Position numbers and translations under genes: made by a program. Of a DNA stretch of 64,000 nt, positions 25,603 to 33,741 are shown piece by piece; positions within the stretch are counted from its first letter, which is position 1, and every line of letters begins with the position of its first letter. The stretch is from Acidobacteriota bacterium (GTDB lineage: Bacteria; Acidobacteriota; Terriglobia; Acidiferrales; UBA7541). The stretch is from positions 372,001 through 436,000 of the forward strand of contig JABCZD010000004.1 in NCBI GenBank assembly GCA_013289855.1, in the 5' to 3' direction. The notes beneath the pieces are model-generated. The model was not told the DNA's origin. It did no database searches and saw only the letters and a program-made list of their open reading frames with translations.

Positions 25603-28600
25603 CTAGAACATCAACTTCAATGCGAGTTGGATTGAGCGCGGTCCGCCCAGTTGATACAGGCTATTGAATCCTCCGCCTCCCACGTTGGCGCCACCGAGGT
25701 ACTGCCCCAACATCTGAATGGATGTGCCAAACTGACTCGTATTGTTGATGTCCGCTACGGGCGGCGCAAAGTTGGGATGGTTCAGGACGTTGAAAAGCTC
25801 GGCTCGGAATTGCAATTTCAGCGACTCGCGAAGCGGAAAATCACGGTGCGCCGCGAAGTCCCACTGCGTTGCGCCAAAACCTCTCAGGGCATTTCGACCC
25901 AGATCTCCTTGCCGGAGCGGGTTCCCGGCCGAGTCTGTCGGTGGCGCGGTGAATGCCGCAGGATTCAACGCTTTTCCACCTGGATATTTCGATGAATATA
26001 GGTAGAACGGCTGCCCGGGGACCACATCGGGGCGAATCTCAGTCTGTCCAGAAAGGAGTTCGGCGAACAGCCCATCGAACACCGTCACCGGCACAGCAGA
26101 TCGCGCCTGAATGACGCTCTCAAAGGACCAGCCACCGAGAATCCCCTTTGCGAAAGCATTGCTCTTGAGAGTCGGTACGTCATATGTCACAGCTGCCGAA
26201 AACGCGTTCCTGATATCGAAATCAGAATCACCCCTGTTCGCATTTGGGTTGATCGTGGGCACCAGGGTGTTGGCTCCATTCGCAAAGGAACCCGCTGAAC
26301 CAGTATCGATCGAGTGCGACCATGAATAGGAAGCAAGCGTTTGGAGGCCATTCGTCAAGCGTCGCTGGAACTGGACCTGCAGTGCATTGTAGTTTGAGGA
26401 GGCTGTGTTTCCGATCAAGGCTGCATTGGAAAAACTCGGCGTTGGCGAAGTTACCAGCGCTGTCTGCAAAAGTCGCCTCCCGGAGGAACCAACATAGGAA
26501 ACAGATAGAGTTTGTTGTTTCCCCAACCCTTGTTCCAGCGCAACGTTCCACTCCAGAGTGTAAGGTAACTGCAACTTCGGATCGAAAGCGGACAATATCG
26601 CTCCCGGCGAGCTCAATTCCGAGGGTGTCACTGCGGGAGGCGCGGCAAGGGACGCGTTCACGGGGAACGTCCCGCCAAAATTCAGCGCCGAGGCTCCAAA
26701 AGGATACGAGGTTCCGACGGCCCCTCCCACTTCCGATGTAGCAAGATCGTAAAACACTCCAAATCCGCCTCGAAGCACGCGCTCCCAGTCCGGTTTCTGA
26801 GAAACTTGATACGCCACGCCTAATCGCGGGGCCACGTTGCCATATGTCGTACTAAAAGCTGGTGCCCCGGCTGGTGCCAGTGCCAGGTTCGCCAAATTGC
26901 CCAGATTGTAGCCCGTCACTGCCGGTATGCTAGGACCGTTGATGGATGAAGGAGCAAAATCAAGGTCCCACCGCAGCCCGTACGTTACCGTGAGGCGTCG
27001 CGTTACGCGCCAAGTGTCTTGCGCGAACATCCCCAAGTTCTGCAACAGGAACGTCGAGTTTCGTAAGGACTGAAGCTCGACAGCCAGTAGGCTTCCGGCT
27101 GCCGCGGACGGCACGTCTAGAAAGAGGGGATCTTGCGTGTAGAGTGAAGGATTGTGAGACGGCTGCAGCCGACGATAGTCCGCCCCAAACTTCAAGCTGT
27201 GCGAATCTTTTTGCAGGGACACAGTATCAATCAAATTGATCTGATTCTGAACGTTCCGTGTGCTGCTCCCAACTGTCAGATCACCGTTCGCCAAAGAAAA
27301 GATAGCAAGGCTGAAAAAGGAGTTTTGGGCGTTGAAAGGGCTTGGCAATGGCAACGATTTCAGAGGCACACCACCCCCGAAGTCATCCAAGAACAAACCG
27401 CTCGCGCTATTCGTCCTGCTGTAGTTGAAACGGAAATCGTTCGCTGTAAAGGACGTGATGGCCCAGGTAAGTCCAACCGTCCCCGTCTGCGTTGTAATGC
27501 TAATGGGCTCCAAGTCGGTAAGTGGATCTAACGTGCCGCTTCCTCGCTCCACGATACTCGACGGTGAATAGTCGTAGCGCCCAAACAGAACGAGGTTGTC
27601 GCTAAGTTTATGATCTATGCGCAGACTATAAGCATCAAGCGAGGCGGGATTTGAAAAGCTGGCGTTAAACCCGGCCACACCTGTTGCCAGGTTATCTGTT
27701 CCATTGGGGACCGGGTAGGCGTTCAGGAAGGGCTGGACCGCCGCAACGGCGGATTGACGCGCGTTGAGATCGGGGACGGTCGTCAGTTTGGTTTGTGGCA
27801 GCCGAAGGCGAAGTCCTTCGTACGAAAAGAAAAAGAATGTTCTATTTTTCAGAATGCGACCGCCGAGAGTGCCGCCAAAATCATTCTGCCGTTCTTCTGG
27901 CTTTGCCAGCTGATTGGCGTCCGCAAACCAATCATTCGCGTCGAGGACATCGTTCCGCAGATAGTCAAACAGAGTGCCGTGATACTGATTTGTGCCCGAG
28001 CGCGTAACGATGGATATCTGTCCTCCCGGCGTGCGCCCAAATTCAGGCGCATATGTGGAGGTTTGTATGCGGAACTCTTGCAGGGCATCCACCGATACCA
28101 GACTGTTCGTCCCACCCAGCACACTGAAAGACCCTAGGCTGCCTGCCAGACCGTTCGCCGCGCTGAAATTTGCGCCTATGCCGATATTCGCGCTCACGCC
28201 ATCCACGGTCCAGTAGTTCGACGTCCCGCGTTGTCCGTTAATGCTGAATTGACCTTCATCGGACGCGTTATTGGCGGTAAGAACCACCCCGGGCGTCAGC
28301 TGAATCAAGGTCTGAAAGCTTCTGCCGTTCAGCGGTAAGTTTTCCGCGAACTGCCGATCCACAACGGTACTCACCGTCGCATCTTGCGTGTTAATTAGCG
28401 GTGCCCCCCCCTCCACCGTCACCGTCTCGGCCGCGGAACCAATCGGCAGGGTGAAGTTGATCGCCAAAACATCTTGTACGTTCAAAGTTATGTCTGGCTT
28501 GATGAGCGTCTTGAAGCCAGGCTTTGCGACTTGCAGCCGATACGACCCAGGCGTCAGATTCGGTATGACGTACACGCCGTCGTTGTTCGTCTTCGTATAT

Positions 28601-28770
28601 TTCTGCACCCTTGTCGCGTCGTTTACAACGGTGACCTCGGCACCAGCGATCAACTTCCCCAACGGATCGTAAACGGTGCCGCTGATCGTTCCATCGGGAG
28701 ATTGCGCGTGCGCCGCGCACATGAAAAAAAGAGTTATGAAAATAACGACGATGATTGGACGCAATCGCAC
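25603..28770 (-). CDS. Oar-like TonB-dependent receptor, 1055 aa
   Basis: An N-terminal signal peptide (1-22, ending A-H-A) is followed by a carboxypeptidase-regulatory-like beta-sandwich (about 25-105, G-T-I-S-G-T-V-Y-D-P-L-G) and a TonB plug domain with the N-G-R-S-F and F-S-I-N-G-Q-R-G motifs. The rest is a long outer-membrane beta-barrel ending in Phe. The architecture is typical of Acidobacteriota Oar-like receptors. It should import a bulky substrate across the outer membrane. Position between the sigma/anti-sigma pair and the S9 peptidase suggests that substrate is the lasso peptide or its degradation product. Start GTG 28770 has GGAG eight bases upstream. Confidence 0.9.
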   Translation of the reverse strand: MRLRPIIVVIFITLFFMCAAHAQSPDGTISGTVYDPLGKLIAGAEVTVVNDATRVQKYTKTNNDGVYVIPNLTPGSYRLQVAKPGFKTLIKPDITLNVQDVLAINFTLPIGSAAETVTVEGGAPLINTQDATVSTVVDRQFAENLPLNGRSFQTLIQLTPGVVLTANNASDEGQFSINGQRGTSNYWTVDGVSANIGIGANFSAANGLAGSLGSFSVLGGTNSLVSVDALQEFRIQTSTYAPEFGRTPGGQISIVTRSGTNQYHGTLFDYLRNDVLDANDWFADANQLAKPEERQNDFGGTLGGRILKNRTFFFFSYEGLRLRLPQTKLTTVPDLNARQSAVAAVQPFLNAYPVPNGTDNLATGVAGFNASFSNPASLDAYSLRIDHKLSDNLVLFGRYDYSPSSIVERGSGTLDPLTDLEPISITTQTGTVGLTWAITSFTANDFRFNYSRTNSASGLFLDDFGGGVPLKSLPLPSPFNAQNSFFSLAIFSLANGDLTVGSSTRNVQNQINLIDTVSLQKDSHSLKFGADYRRLQPSHNPSLYTQDPLFLDVPSAAAGSLLAVELQSLRNSTFLLQNLGMFAQDTWRVTRRLTVTYGLRWDLDFAPSSINGPSIPAVTGYNLGNLANLALAPAGAPAFSTTYGNVAPRLGVAYQVSQKPDWERVLRGGFGVFYDLATSEVGGAVGTSYPFGASALNFGGTFPVNASLAAPPAVTPSELSSPGAILSAFDPKLQLPYTLEWNVALEQGLGKQQTLSVSYVGSSGRRLLQTALVTSPTPSFSNAALIGNTASSNYNALQVQFQRRLTNGLQTLASYSWSHSIDTGSAGSFANGANTLVPTINPNANRGDSDFDIRNAFSAAVTYDVPTLKSNAFAKGILGGWSFESVIQARSAVPVTVFDGLFAELLSGQTEIRPDVVPGQPFYLYSSKYPGGKALNPAAFTAPPTDSAGNPLRQGDLGRNALRGFGATQWDFAAHRDFPLRESLKLQFRAELFNVLNHPNFAPPVADINNTSQFGTSIQMLGQYLGGANVGGGGFNSLYQLGGPRSIQLALKLMF

Positions 28771-28892
28771 GCGACATCTCCTCTGGTGGACGGATTTGGT
28801 GACGCTCTCTCGGTCTACGCAGGAGAACTCCCGCTTGTACCAAGTCCGCTATCATCGAAGAACAAACTGACGATATCAGACCAAGATGCGGG

Positions 28893-30200
28893 CTAGGGGT
28901 GATTTGAAGCGAGCTGAAGATAAGCGGAGAGCAGCGGCTTGCCACTTGGCTTGTGGCTTCCGCCTTTTGGTTCTACGGTCACGAACACGGCATCAATCTC
29001 ATCAAGCGCCTTGGGATCGTCGATTTTGAGGACCCACCGTTTTTTAGCCGCGTTGTCCTCATAGAAAATTCCGAGACTCAATACATGTTCTTTGTCAGGT
29101 CCGCGCCGGCCCCAGGCCTGAAACGTGCTGACGCTTCTCGCTCCTGGCTCTTGATCCAAGTCGTAGGCGTAAAAGATAAGGGATTTACCCTTGGTATAAA
29201 ATACCCGTCCGGTTGACTTTTGAGTGTTGCCATCGCGGGCCACGTCATAAACGTCGACAACGGAGAGGTCCCGTGCGCCCATTAACTCTCGTATGTCCCG
29301 GTCATGCGATAGCAATTCGTCTTGCTTAGAGACCGTGTGCTCTTGCTCACGAAGTTGGCCGGAAAGATCCTTGATCTGGTTCCGAAGGCTCGCGTCCTGG
29401 GCTTCGTCCTGTGCTCGCTCCCGGCTTACAGAATCGAGTTCCGATTGAATCTTCTGCAGCGCCACCTGAGCCTCGTCAAGTTTTTGCCCAAGGCTTGCTC
29501 GTTCATCCACGACGCGCTGCTTCTCAGCATCGTCCGTCTGGAGCGACTGTTGCAGATTGGCCTGCGCGCTCTTCATTTCATCCAGCGATCTAGCTTGCTG
29601 GTCGGTCTGGCGGCGCAGTTCGACGATGACTTTGTCGCGCTCAACGAGCTGTGTTCTTAGGATTTCGCGCTCGTGCCCAGCGTCGCTTATCCGCTGTTCT
29701 AGGGCCTCAATTCGCGTATCTGCGACGCCAGTAGTCGCGTGCACGGCTTGGGCGTCGCCGTTGTGGCTCTTCCCAACGTGGTAGGCAGTGATCCCTAACG
29801 CCATAGTCAGCAGCACGCACGCAGCAAACGGCATCCATACATAGTTCCAATTTACCTGCGAGGGTCGGTAGCGCATTCTCTGACCGAACGCAAAACCCCT
29901 TGCTTCCTCACCAGTCGAAACCCCAGGACTTTCCTGTGGCGATTCTGAATCCGTGCCTTTCAGTGCGACGGGACCGGCTAATTCAGTTTGAGGCATCGCC
30001 GATTCTTCGGTACGAACAGCGGCCAGCTTCGAGGCTAGGAAGGGCACACCAAGATCAACGGCAGCCTCGAACTCTTTCAATGCTTGCCTGCATTCGGGGC
30101 ATCCGGCGAGATGCACTTGGAGCTTTTTCTGTTCTTCCTCGGTCAGGTCCCCCGAGGTCGAGACGGCGCAAAGCTCGAGGTATTCGTCATGCGCGTTCAT
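28893..30200 (-). CDS. Anti-sigma factor with zinc-finger, TM helix and coiled coil, 435 aa
   Basis: Residues 18-45 form the anti-sigma zinc-binding motif (His30-x3-Cys34-x2-Cys37). A transmembrane helix lies near 120-141. Residues about 170-330 are a long heptad-like coiled coil, unusual for the family and probably periplasmic. The C-terminal 110 residues resemble the RskA-type domain (T-F-Q-A-W-G, W-V-L-K-I-D). ATG 30200 is chosen because the zinc-finger domain begins there, although the frame opens at 30266 and overlaps the sigma gene. It lies 35 bases after the sigma factor, the normal pairing for signal-controlled ECF systems. Its signal is probably linked to the receptor encoded next. 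Confidence 0.82.
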   Translation of the reverse strand: MNAHDEYLELCAVSTSGDLTEEEQKKLQVHLAGCPECRQALKEFEAAVDLGVPFLASKLAAVRTEESAMPQTELAGPVALKGTDSESPQESPGVSTGEEARGFAFGQRMRYRPSQVNWNYVWMPFAACVLLTMALGITAYHVGKSHNGDAQAVHATTGVADTRIEALEQRISDAGHEREILRTQLVERDKVIVELRRQTDQQARSLDEMKSAQANLQQSLQTDDAEKQRVVDERASLGQKLDEAQVALQKIQSELDSVSRERAQDEAQDASLRNQIKDLSGQLREQEHTVSKQDELLSHDRDIRELMGARDLSVVDVYDVARDGNTQKSTGRVFYTKGKSLIFYAYDLDQEPGARSVSTFQAWGRRGPDKEHVLSLGIFYEDNAAKKRWVLKIDDPKALDEIDAVFVTVEPKGGSHKPSGKPLLSAYLQLASNHP

Positions 30201-30234
30201 TTCCGAACGCTCCCCGGCTCCTCGTTCTCCGCTG

Positions 30235-30918
30235 CTATTTCCCATATCGTTCAACAACCCGCACATTACTCCCAGACATCTGCTTTCGCAACTGAGCTAA
30301 TCCCCGATAGTAGTGGTGCCTGACGTTCCCGTGCGGTTGGCCCAATTTGTCGCTGATCTCCGAGAGAGTATAGCCTTCAAAAAAGTGCAGTTGCAGGGTT
30401 TCCCGTTGATCGTCGGTCAGGGCTTCCATCACCTTTTCTAAACCATTACGCCCCAGCACCGCCTCTGCGGAATAATCGTTTTCAGTGGTCGCAGTAGCGA
30501 CCACTTGTTCAGAAATGCCTTCAATTTGCTTATGAGTGTAGAACTGGCGAGTGACCAGATACCGACGCCGCGAAATCGCTCTGTGATACGCCATTTGCAC
30601 AATCCATGAGCGCGCAGAACTCTTTGTGCCGTCAAAGATCGCGGATTTCCGATGTATGAATAAGAACAAATCCTGGACGAGGTCTTCGGCCTCTGAGCCA
30701 TCACCGAGAATTCGCGCAGCAATGCCGCGCAACATTCGACCATACCGTTCAAACAAACAGCCGAGGGCCTGTTGGTCTCCTCCGGCAACATTACTCAGCA
30801 GGACTTCGTCGGAGGCTTCCAGCTGTGGAGGAATCTGCGCAATTGATATAGGGGTCCTGCCCGCTATCTCCTTGGAGAGCGGTATGCCTGGAAACCGGCT
30901 TGCCAACAAATCACTCAA
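30235..30918 (-). CDS. ECF RNA polymerase sigma factor, 227 aa
   Basis: Region 2 is recognisable around residues 50-115 (L-F-E-R-Y-G-R-M-L, E-A-E-D-L-V-Q-D-L-F) and region 4 near 165-220 (Q-R-E-T-L-Q-L-H-F-F-E-G-Y-T-L-S-E-I, then G-N-V-R-H-H-Y-Y-R-G-L). The first 35 residues are an extension. Start is TTG 30918 with GAGG six bases upstream. It is first in a minus-strand operon with the anti-sigma factor, TonB-dependent receptor and S9 peptidase, and should control that operon. An imperfect palindrome lies upstream. Confidence 0.9.
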   Translation of the reverse strand: MSDLLASRFPGIPLSKEIAGRTPISIAQIPPQLEASDEVLLSNVAGGDQQALGCLFERYGRMLRGIAARILGDGSEAEDLVQDLFLFIHRKSAIFDGTKSSARSWIVQMAYHRAISRRRYLVTRQFYTHKQIEGISEQVVATATTENDYSAEAVLGRNGLEKVMEALTDDQRETLQLHFFEGYTLSEISDKLGQPHGNVRHHYYRGLAQLRKQMSGSNVRVVERYGK

Positions 30919-30980
30919 ATCTGCCTCAGCAACCTGCGGCGCGCTGAACTGCCGCCTTTGCGCTCATCGCCTAATCACGA

Positions 30981-31017
30981 ATTGTCGGTAACTGACCGTT
31001 GGTCTATGACCGACAAT
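30981..31017. promoter_or_regulatory. Nested palindrome between sigma factor and XRE gene
   Basis: ATTGTCGGT (30981-30989) is an exact inverted repeat of ACCGACAAT (31009-31017), and within the 19-base loop GACC and GGTC form a second pair. It lies in the divergent interval between the ECF sigma gene and the XRE regulator at 31038 and fits a repressor operator for one or both. Confidence 0.45.
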
Positions 31018-31037
31018 CAAGCACGATAATCGTCGAC

Positions 31038-31328
31038 ATGGCGAAACGGGGAAAACAAATTCAACCCCGCTCTGGGGTAGAAAAAGCGTTTGGCCAGGTC
31101 GTTCGGACCATTCGAGAGGAAGAAATCCACATATCGCAGGCTGAACTAGAAAAAAGAACGGGCCTTAATCGGACGTTCATTAGTGATCTTGAACGAGGTA
31201 TCCAGGGTCCCGGCATTAGAACAATATTCCGCATCGCTAAAGGCCTTGAAACCTCTCCAGATTCGCTTTTGCGCCGGACAACCCGGTCGAAATTCTTCGA
31301 GTTCCCGGTCGGCAGAGACGTGCGTTGA
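31038..31328 (+). CDS. XRE-family transcriptional regulator, 96 aa
   Basis: A single helix-turn-helix domain fills residues 15-75 (F-G-Q-V-V-R-T-I-R, then S-Q-A-E-L-E-K-R-T-G-L-N-R-T-F-I-S-D-L-E-R-G). The tail is short and basic. ATG 31038 is used; the frame is open slightly upstream. It follows the nested palindrome at 30981, its likely operator, and precedes a second small XRE gene. Confidence 0.8.
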   Translation: MAKRGKQIQPRSGVEKAFGQVVRTIREEEIHISQAELEKRTGLNRTFISDLERGIQGPGIRTIFRIAKGLETSPDSLLRRTTRSKFFEFPVGRDVR

Positions 31329-31419
31329 AAATACCGCTCTCGGCCTATATATGCAACATCAATATAGGCCATTGGCAGATTCTCGCCCCGATCGTTCATC
31401 TGTAAGTTGTCTCAAGCTA

Positions 31420-31749
31420 ATGGAAAGTCAGCCTCTAGTTCTATTTGGAAGAAAGGTCCGTGCGGTTCGAGATGCCGCACATATCTCGCGGGAGCTCGCC
31501 GCCGAGAAGTCTGGCATCACTGCGAGCTATCTGGGGGAAGTAGAGAGAGGCGAAAAATGGCCTTCCCTGGAAATCATATGCGCCATCGCCACCGCTCTAA
31601 GTGTTTCGCCTCCGGTATTCTTCGACTTCGAAGCTCAGGAAACCGACACTGGCATCTTGGTCCAAAAACTTCATCGCATCATCGAAAATCGCACAACCGA
31701 GCAACAGCAGCAGGCGCTTAGGGTCTTGAAGGGCCTCTTTGAACCATGA
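31420..31749 (+). CDS. XRE-family transcriptional regulator, 109 aa
   Basis: Residues 8-68 form a helix-turn-helix of the XRE class (F-G-R-K-V-R-A-V-R-D, A-A-E-K-S-G-I-T-A-S-Y-L-G-E-V-E-R-G). The C-terminal 40 residues are helical and may dimerise. It shares the orientation of the neighbouring XRE gene (31038-31328) 91 bases upstream and is convergent with the ParA gene. Target unknown; probably element maintenance. Confidence 0.78.
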   Translation: MESQPLVLFGRKVRAVRDAAHISRELAAEKSGITASYLGEVERGEKWPSLEIICAIATALSVSPPVFFDFEAQETDTGILVQKLHRIIENRTTEQQQQALRVLKGLFEP

Positions 31750-31801
31750 AGCCATCCCCAGTGCCCCGATCAGCGACATTGCAGTAACTTTATATCTGCT
31801 G

Positions 31802-32875
31802 TCAATCTACCATCGCGAGCAGCGCATTAAGTGCATTGATACACTCCGTGACTCGTGCGCTGTTGATCTGCACCTGTTGTCCGTGAACTTGGTAATAGCC
31901 GCCCCCCATCTGAGAGAGTCGTTGTCCCAAATGTGCAGCAACAACGCCCGCCGTGTTGAAATCTCGCAGCGGCACGGAGTAGTTGTCTCTGAAGTCTGTG
32001 ACTGTCGCCGAAGTCGCGGGGCGCGGCGTGAAGTACTGTGGATGACTCTGGTATGCCGCAAACAGAGTGTCCGCGGTCGCGTCAGATAGTGCGCTGAAAG
32101 CCGTTGCGGCTCCTTCGTATTGTGTCAGACGGTTCCCGACGACAACATGTATCTGGGGTACACCGATATTATGCGTCTGTGCGCGCGTGGCGAATGTCCA
32201 CGAGCCATAAACAGGATGTGGGGGTGTTTGTCCATGCAACAGAATGAACATCGCATTTGTTGCTACCCTCGAAGAGTCATCTGCGTTCACTGGAACAATC
32301 AAGCGGTCTGCTGCCGAGATCGCAAGTTCTGTGTAAATGCTAAAACTCGGGTTCGTGTCAAGGATAACCAGCCAATCGCGAGTAGGTATATTTTGGGATA
32401 TGTTGTCTATCAATCCGCGCAAAATCAGGTGGATCCAACGCCACGGTTGCGATTGCGGCGTTAGAGCTGGCGCAGCAGCAGCGCCGGAAATGGCTGGAGC
32501 CATCGGTTCCATATTCCCGTCCCCGCAAAGCAAGAAGAGATTGTCGGTTAGTTTTGCATTGTGCTGGGCTACTTGGGTGACGAAGCTCATTGGATCGGGC
32601 AGGGCCGCGCCAGCGCCCGCTGCGATTACTTGGCTCAAGTATCCAACAATGGTACGGGGTGACGCCTGCGTGCATAGGGATAGAACATTAGCCTCGCCCG
32701 TCGTTCCCCCACCCAAAAGGAGCATGCTCGCATTTGCCTGCGGGCAAGCGTCAATCACCAACACGTTGACGTTGGGACGCGTCTCCGCAAGACGGGCGGC
32801 CAAATGAAAGGATATTGTGCTTTTCCCCACGCCACCCTTGTTGTTCCAGACTGCATAGCTTCTAATGAGTGACAT
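31802..32875 (-). CDS. ParA-family ATPase, 357 aa
   Basis: The deviant Walker A motif K13-G-G-V-G-K-S-T is at the N-terminus, followed by the A'-like V-L-V-I-D-A-C-P-Q-A-N and a Walker B-like W-L-V-I-L-D-T-N-P. The middle (about 75-160) has a long Ala/Pro-rich insert compared with minimal ParA proteins. It has no N-terminal DNA-binding domain and no ParB neighbour; a ParB-like protein is encoded far away at 13023. It may act in partition of the excised circle or in positioning a conjugation or membrane complex. Confidence 0.88.
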   Translation of the reverse strand: MSLIRSYAVWNNKGGVGKSTISFHLAARLAETRPNVNVLVIDACPQANASMLLLGGGTTGEANVLSLCTQASPRTIVGYLSQVIAAGAGAALPDPMSFVTQVAQHNAKLTDNLFLLCGDGNMEPMAPAISGAAAAPALTPQSQPWRWIHLILRGLIDNISQNIPTRDWLVILDTNPSFSIYTELAISAADRLIVPVNADDSSRVATNAMFILLHGQTPPHPVYGSWTFATRAQTHNIGVPQIHVVVGNRLTQYEGAATAFSALSDATADTLFAAYQSHPQYFTPRPATSATVTDFRDNYSVPLRDFNTAGVVAAHLGQRLSQMGGGYYQVHGQQVQINSARVTECINALNALLAMVD

Positions 32876-33174
32876 GCCATCGCTCCTTTTGCCGCTGATT
32901 GCCTAAGTGTTTGCTGAAGGACATTTCCCTAGCAGGGCTGTCCCTGAAGCAACCATCGCGACACAGTCCATTTTTGAAAACCGGGTGAGAGCGAACTCGG
33001 AAATAATCCACTCAGGCTCTCTTCAACGCCCGAGATTGAAGATCTGAATCCGATCCGCGCGGGCATCAATGAGGTCTTATCGGAAAATCGGGCCGCAGCG
33101 AAGCAATGCGCGACCCGTCCTGAGTATTCAATGTTTAGCCGAAACGCAATCGCAAGCAAAGACCAATTGTGAAG
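32876..33174. other. Gap between ParA and XRE genes; possible gene remnant
   Basis: No complete gene. On the plus strand an open frame without a start codon runs from about 32980 to a TGA at 33170 and has protein-like composition in its last 45 codons (acidic, Asn- and Arg-containing), so it may be the remnant of a deleted gene. The identity is not recognised. Confidence 0.25.
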
Positions 33175-33546
33175 CTATCTATTAACCATTTTCTGCGCCA
33201 TGTGGAGAATAAGCTTTCGGTCGCCTTCTTCAGTCTTACCCAGCAGGCGCCGAAGTTTGCTGAGATAACGGGCTTCCTTGCCAGTGCTGCCCCATGCGGT
33301 GTCAGCGGACGACTTCCGCTTCAGGAGGTTCGGCAGTTCGGGCGGCTCTTCGCCGTCGTAGAAGAGTTGATAGAGTGGGCATTCGAGCGCGCGAGCCAGC
33401 TTTTCCAAAGTTTCGATGGCGGGGACAGTATGACCATTTTCTACACGGGAGATGTAACAACGAAGCAAGCCAGTGCGCTTTTCGATGTCGCCCTGAGAGA
33501 GTTTCTTTCCCTCACGCATTTCCCGGAGGCGGTCGCCAATAACCAT
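33175..33546 (-). CDS. XRE-family transcriptional regulator, 123 aa
   Basis: Residues 1-60 are a canonical XRE helix-turn-helix (I-G-D-R-L-R-E-M-R-E, L-S-Q-G-D-I-E-K-R-T-G-L-L-R-C-Y-I-S-R-V-E-N-G). The C-terminal half has a Pro-rich linker (E-E-P-P-E-L-P) and a helical tail with L-R-R-L-L-G-K-T-E-E-G-D-R-K. It is divergent from the PAS/GAF gene at 33742. It is the third small XRE protein in 2.5 kb, which fits the control region of an ICE. Confidence 0.82.
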   Translation of the reverse strand: MVIGDRLREMREGKKLSQGDIEKRTGLLRCYISRVENGHTVPAIETLEKLARALECPLYQLFYDGEEPPELPNLLKRKSSADTAWGSTGKEARYLSKLRRLLGKTEEGDRKLILHMAQKMVNR

Positions 33547-33741
33547 GCGGCATTATTGCATCCCAGTTTGTACCGAGCAAGGAGCCGATTTACATGCTCG
33601 GATGTATTGACGCCCCGCTGGTCCAGGGCGTAGCATCCTCCCTGAACGATGACGGTATTAAGCTGTTACTAGCCGACCGCGATCGTTGTCCAGCGGCGAT
33701 GCCGCAGGCCAAAGCCCCGCCGCCCCCCAAAAGGCAGCGTC

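Noticed and set aside
32929..33159. 76-codon minus-strand frame between ParA and XRE genes
   Set aside because: No ribosome-binding site and no recognisable pattern; the plus strand looks more protein-like there but has no start codon.
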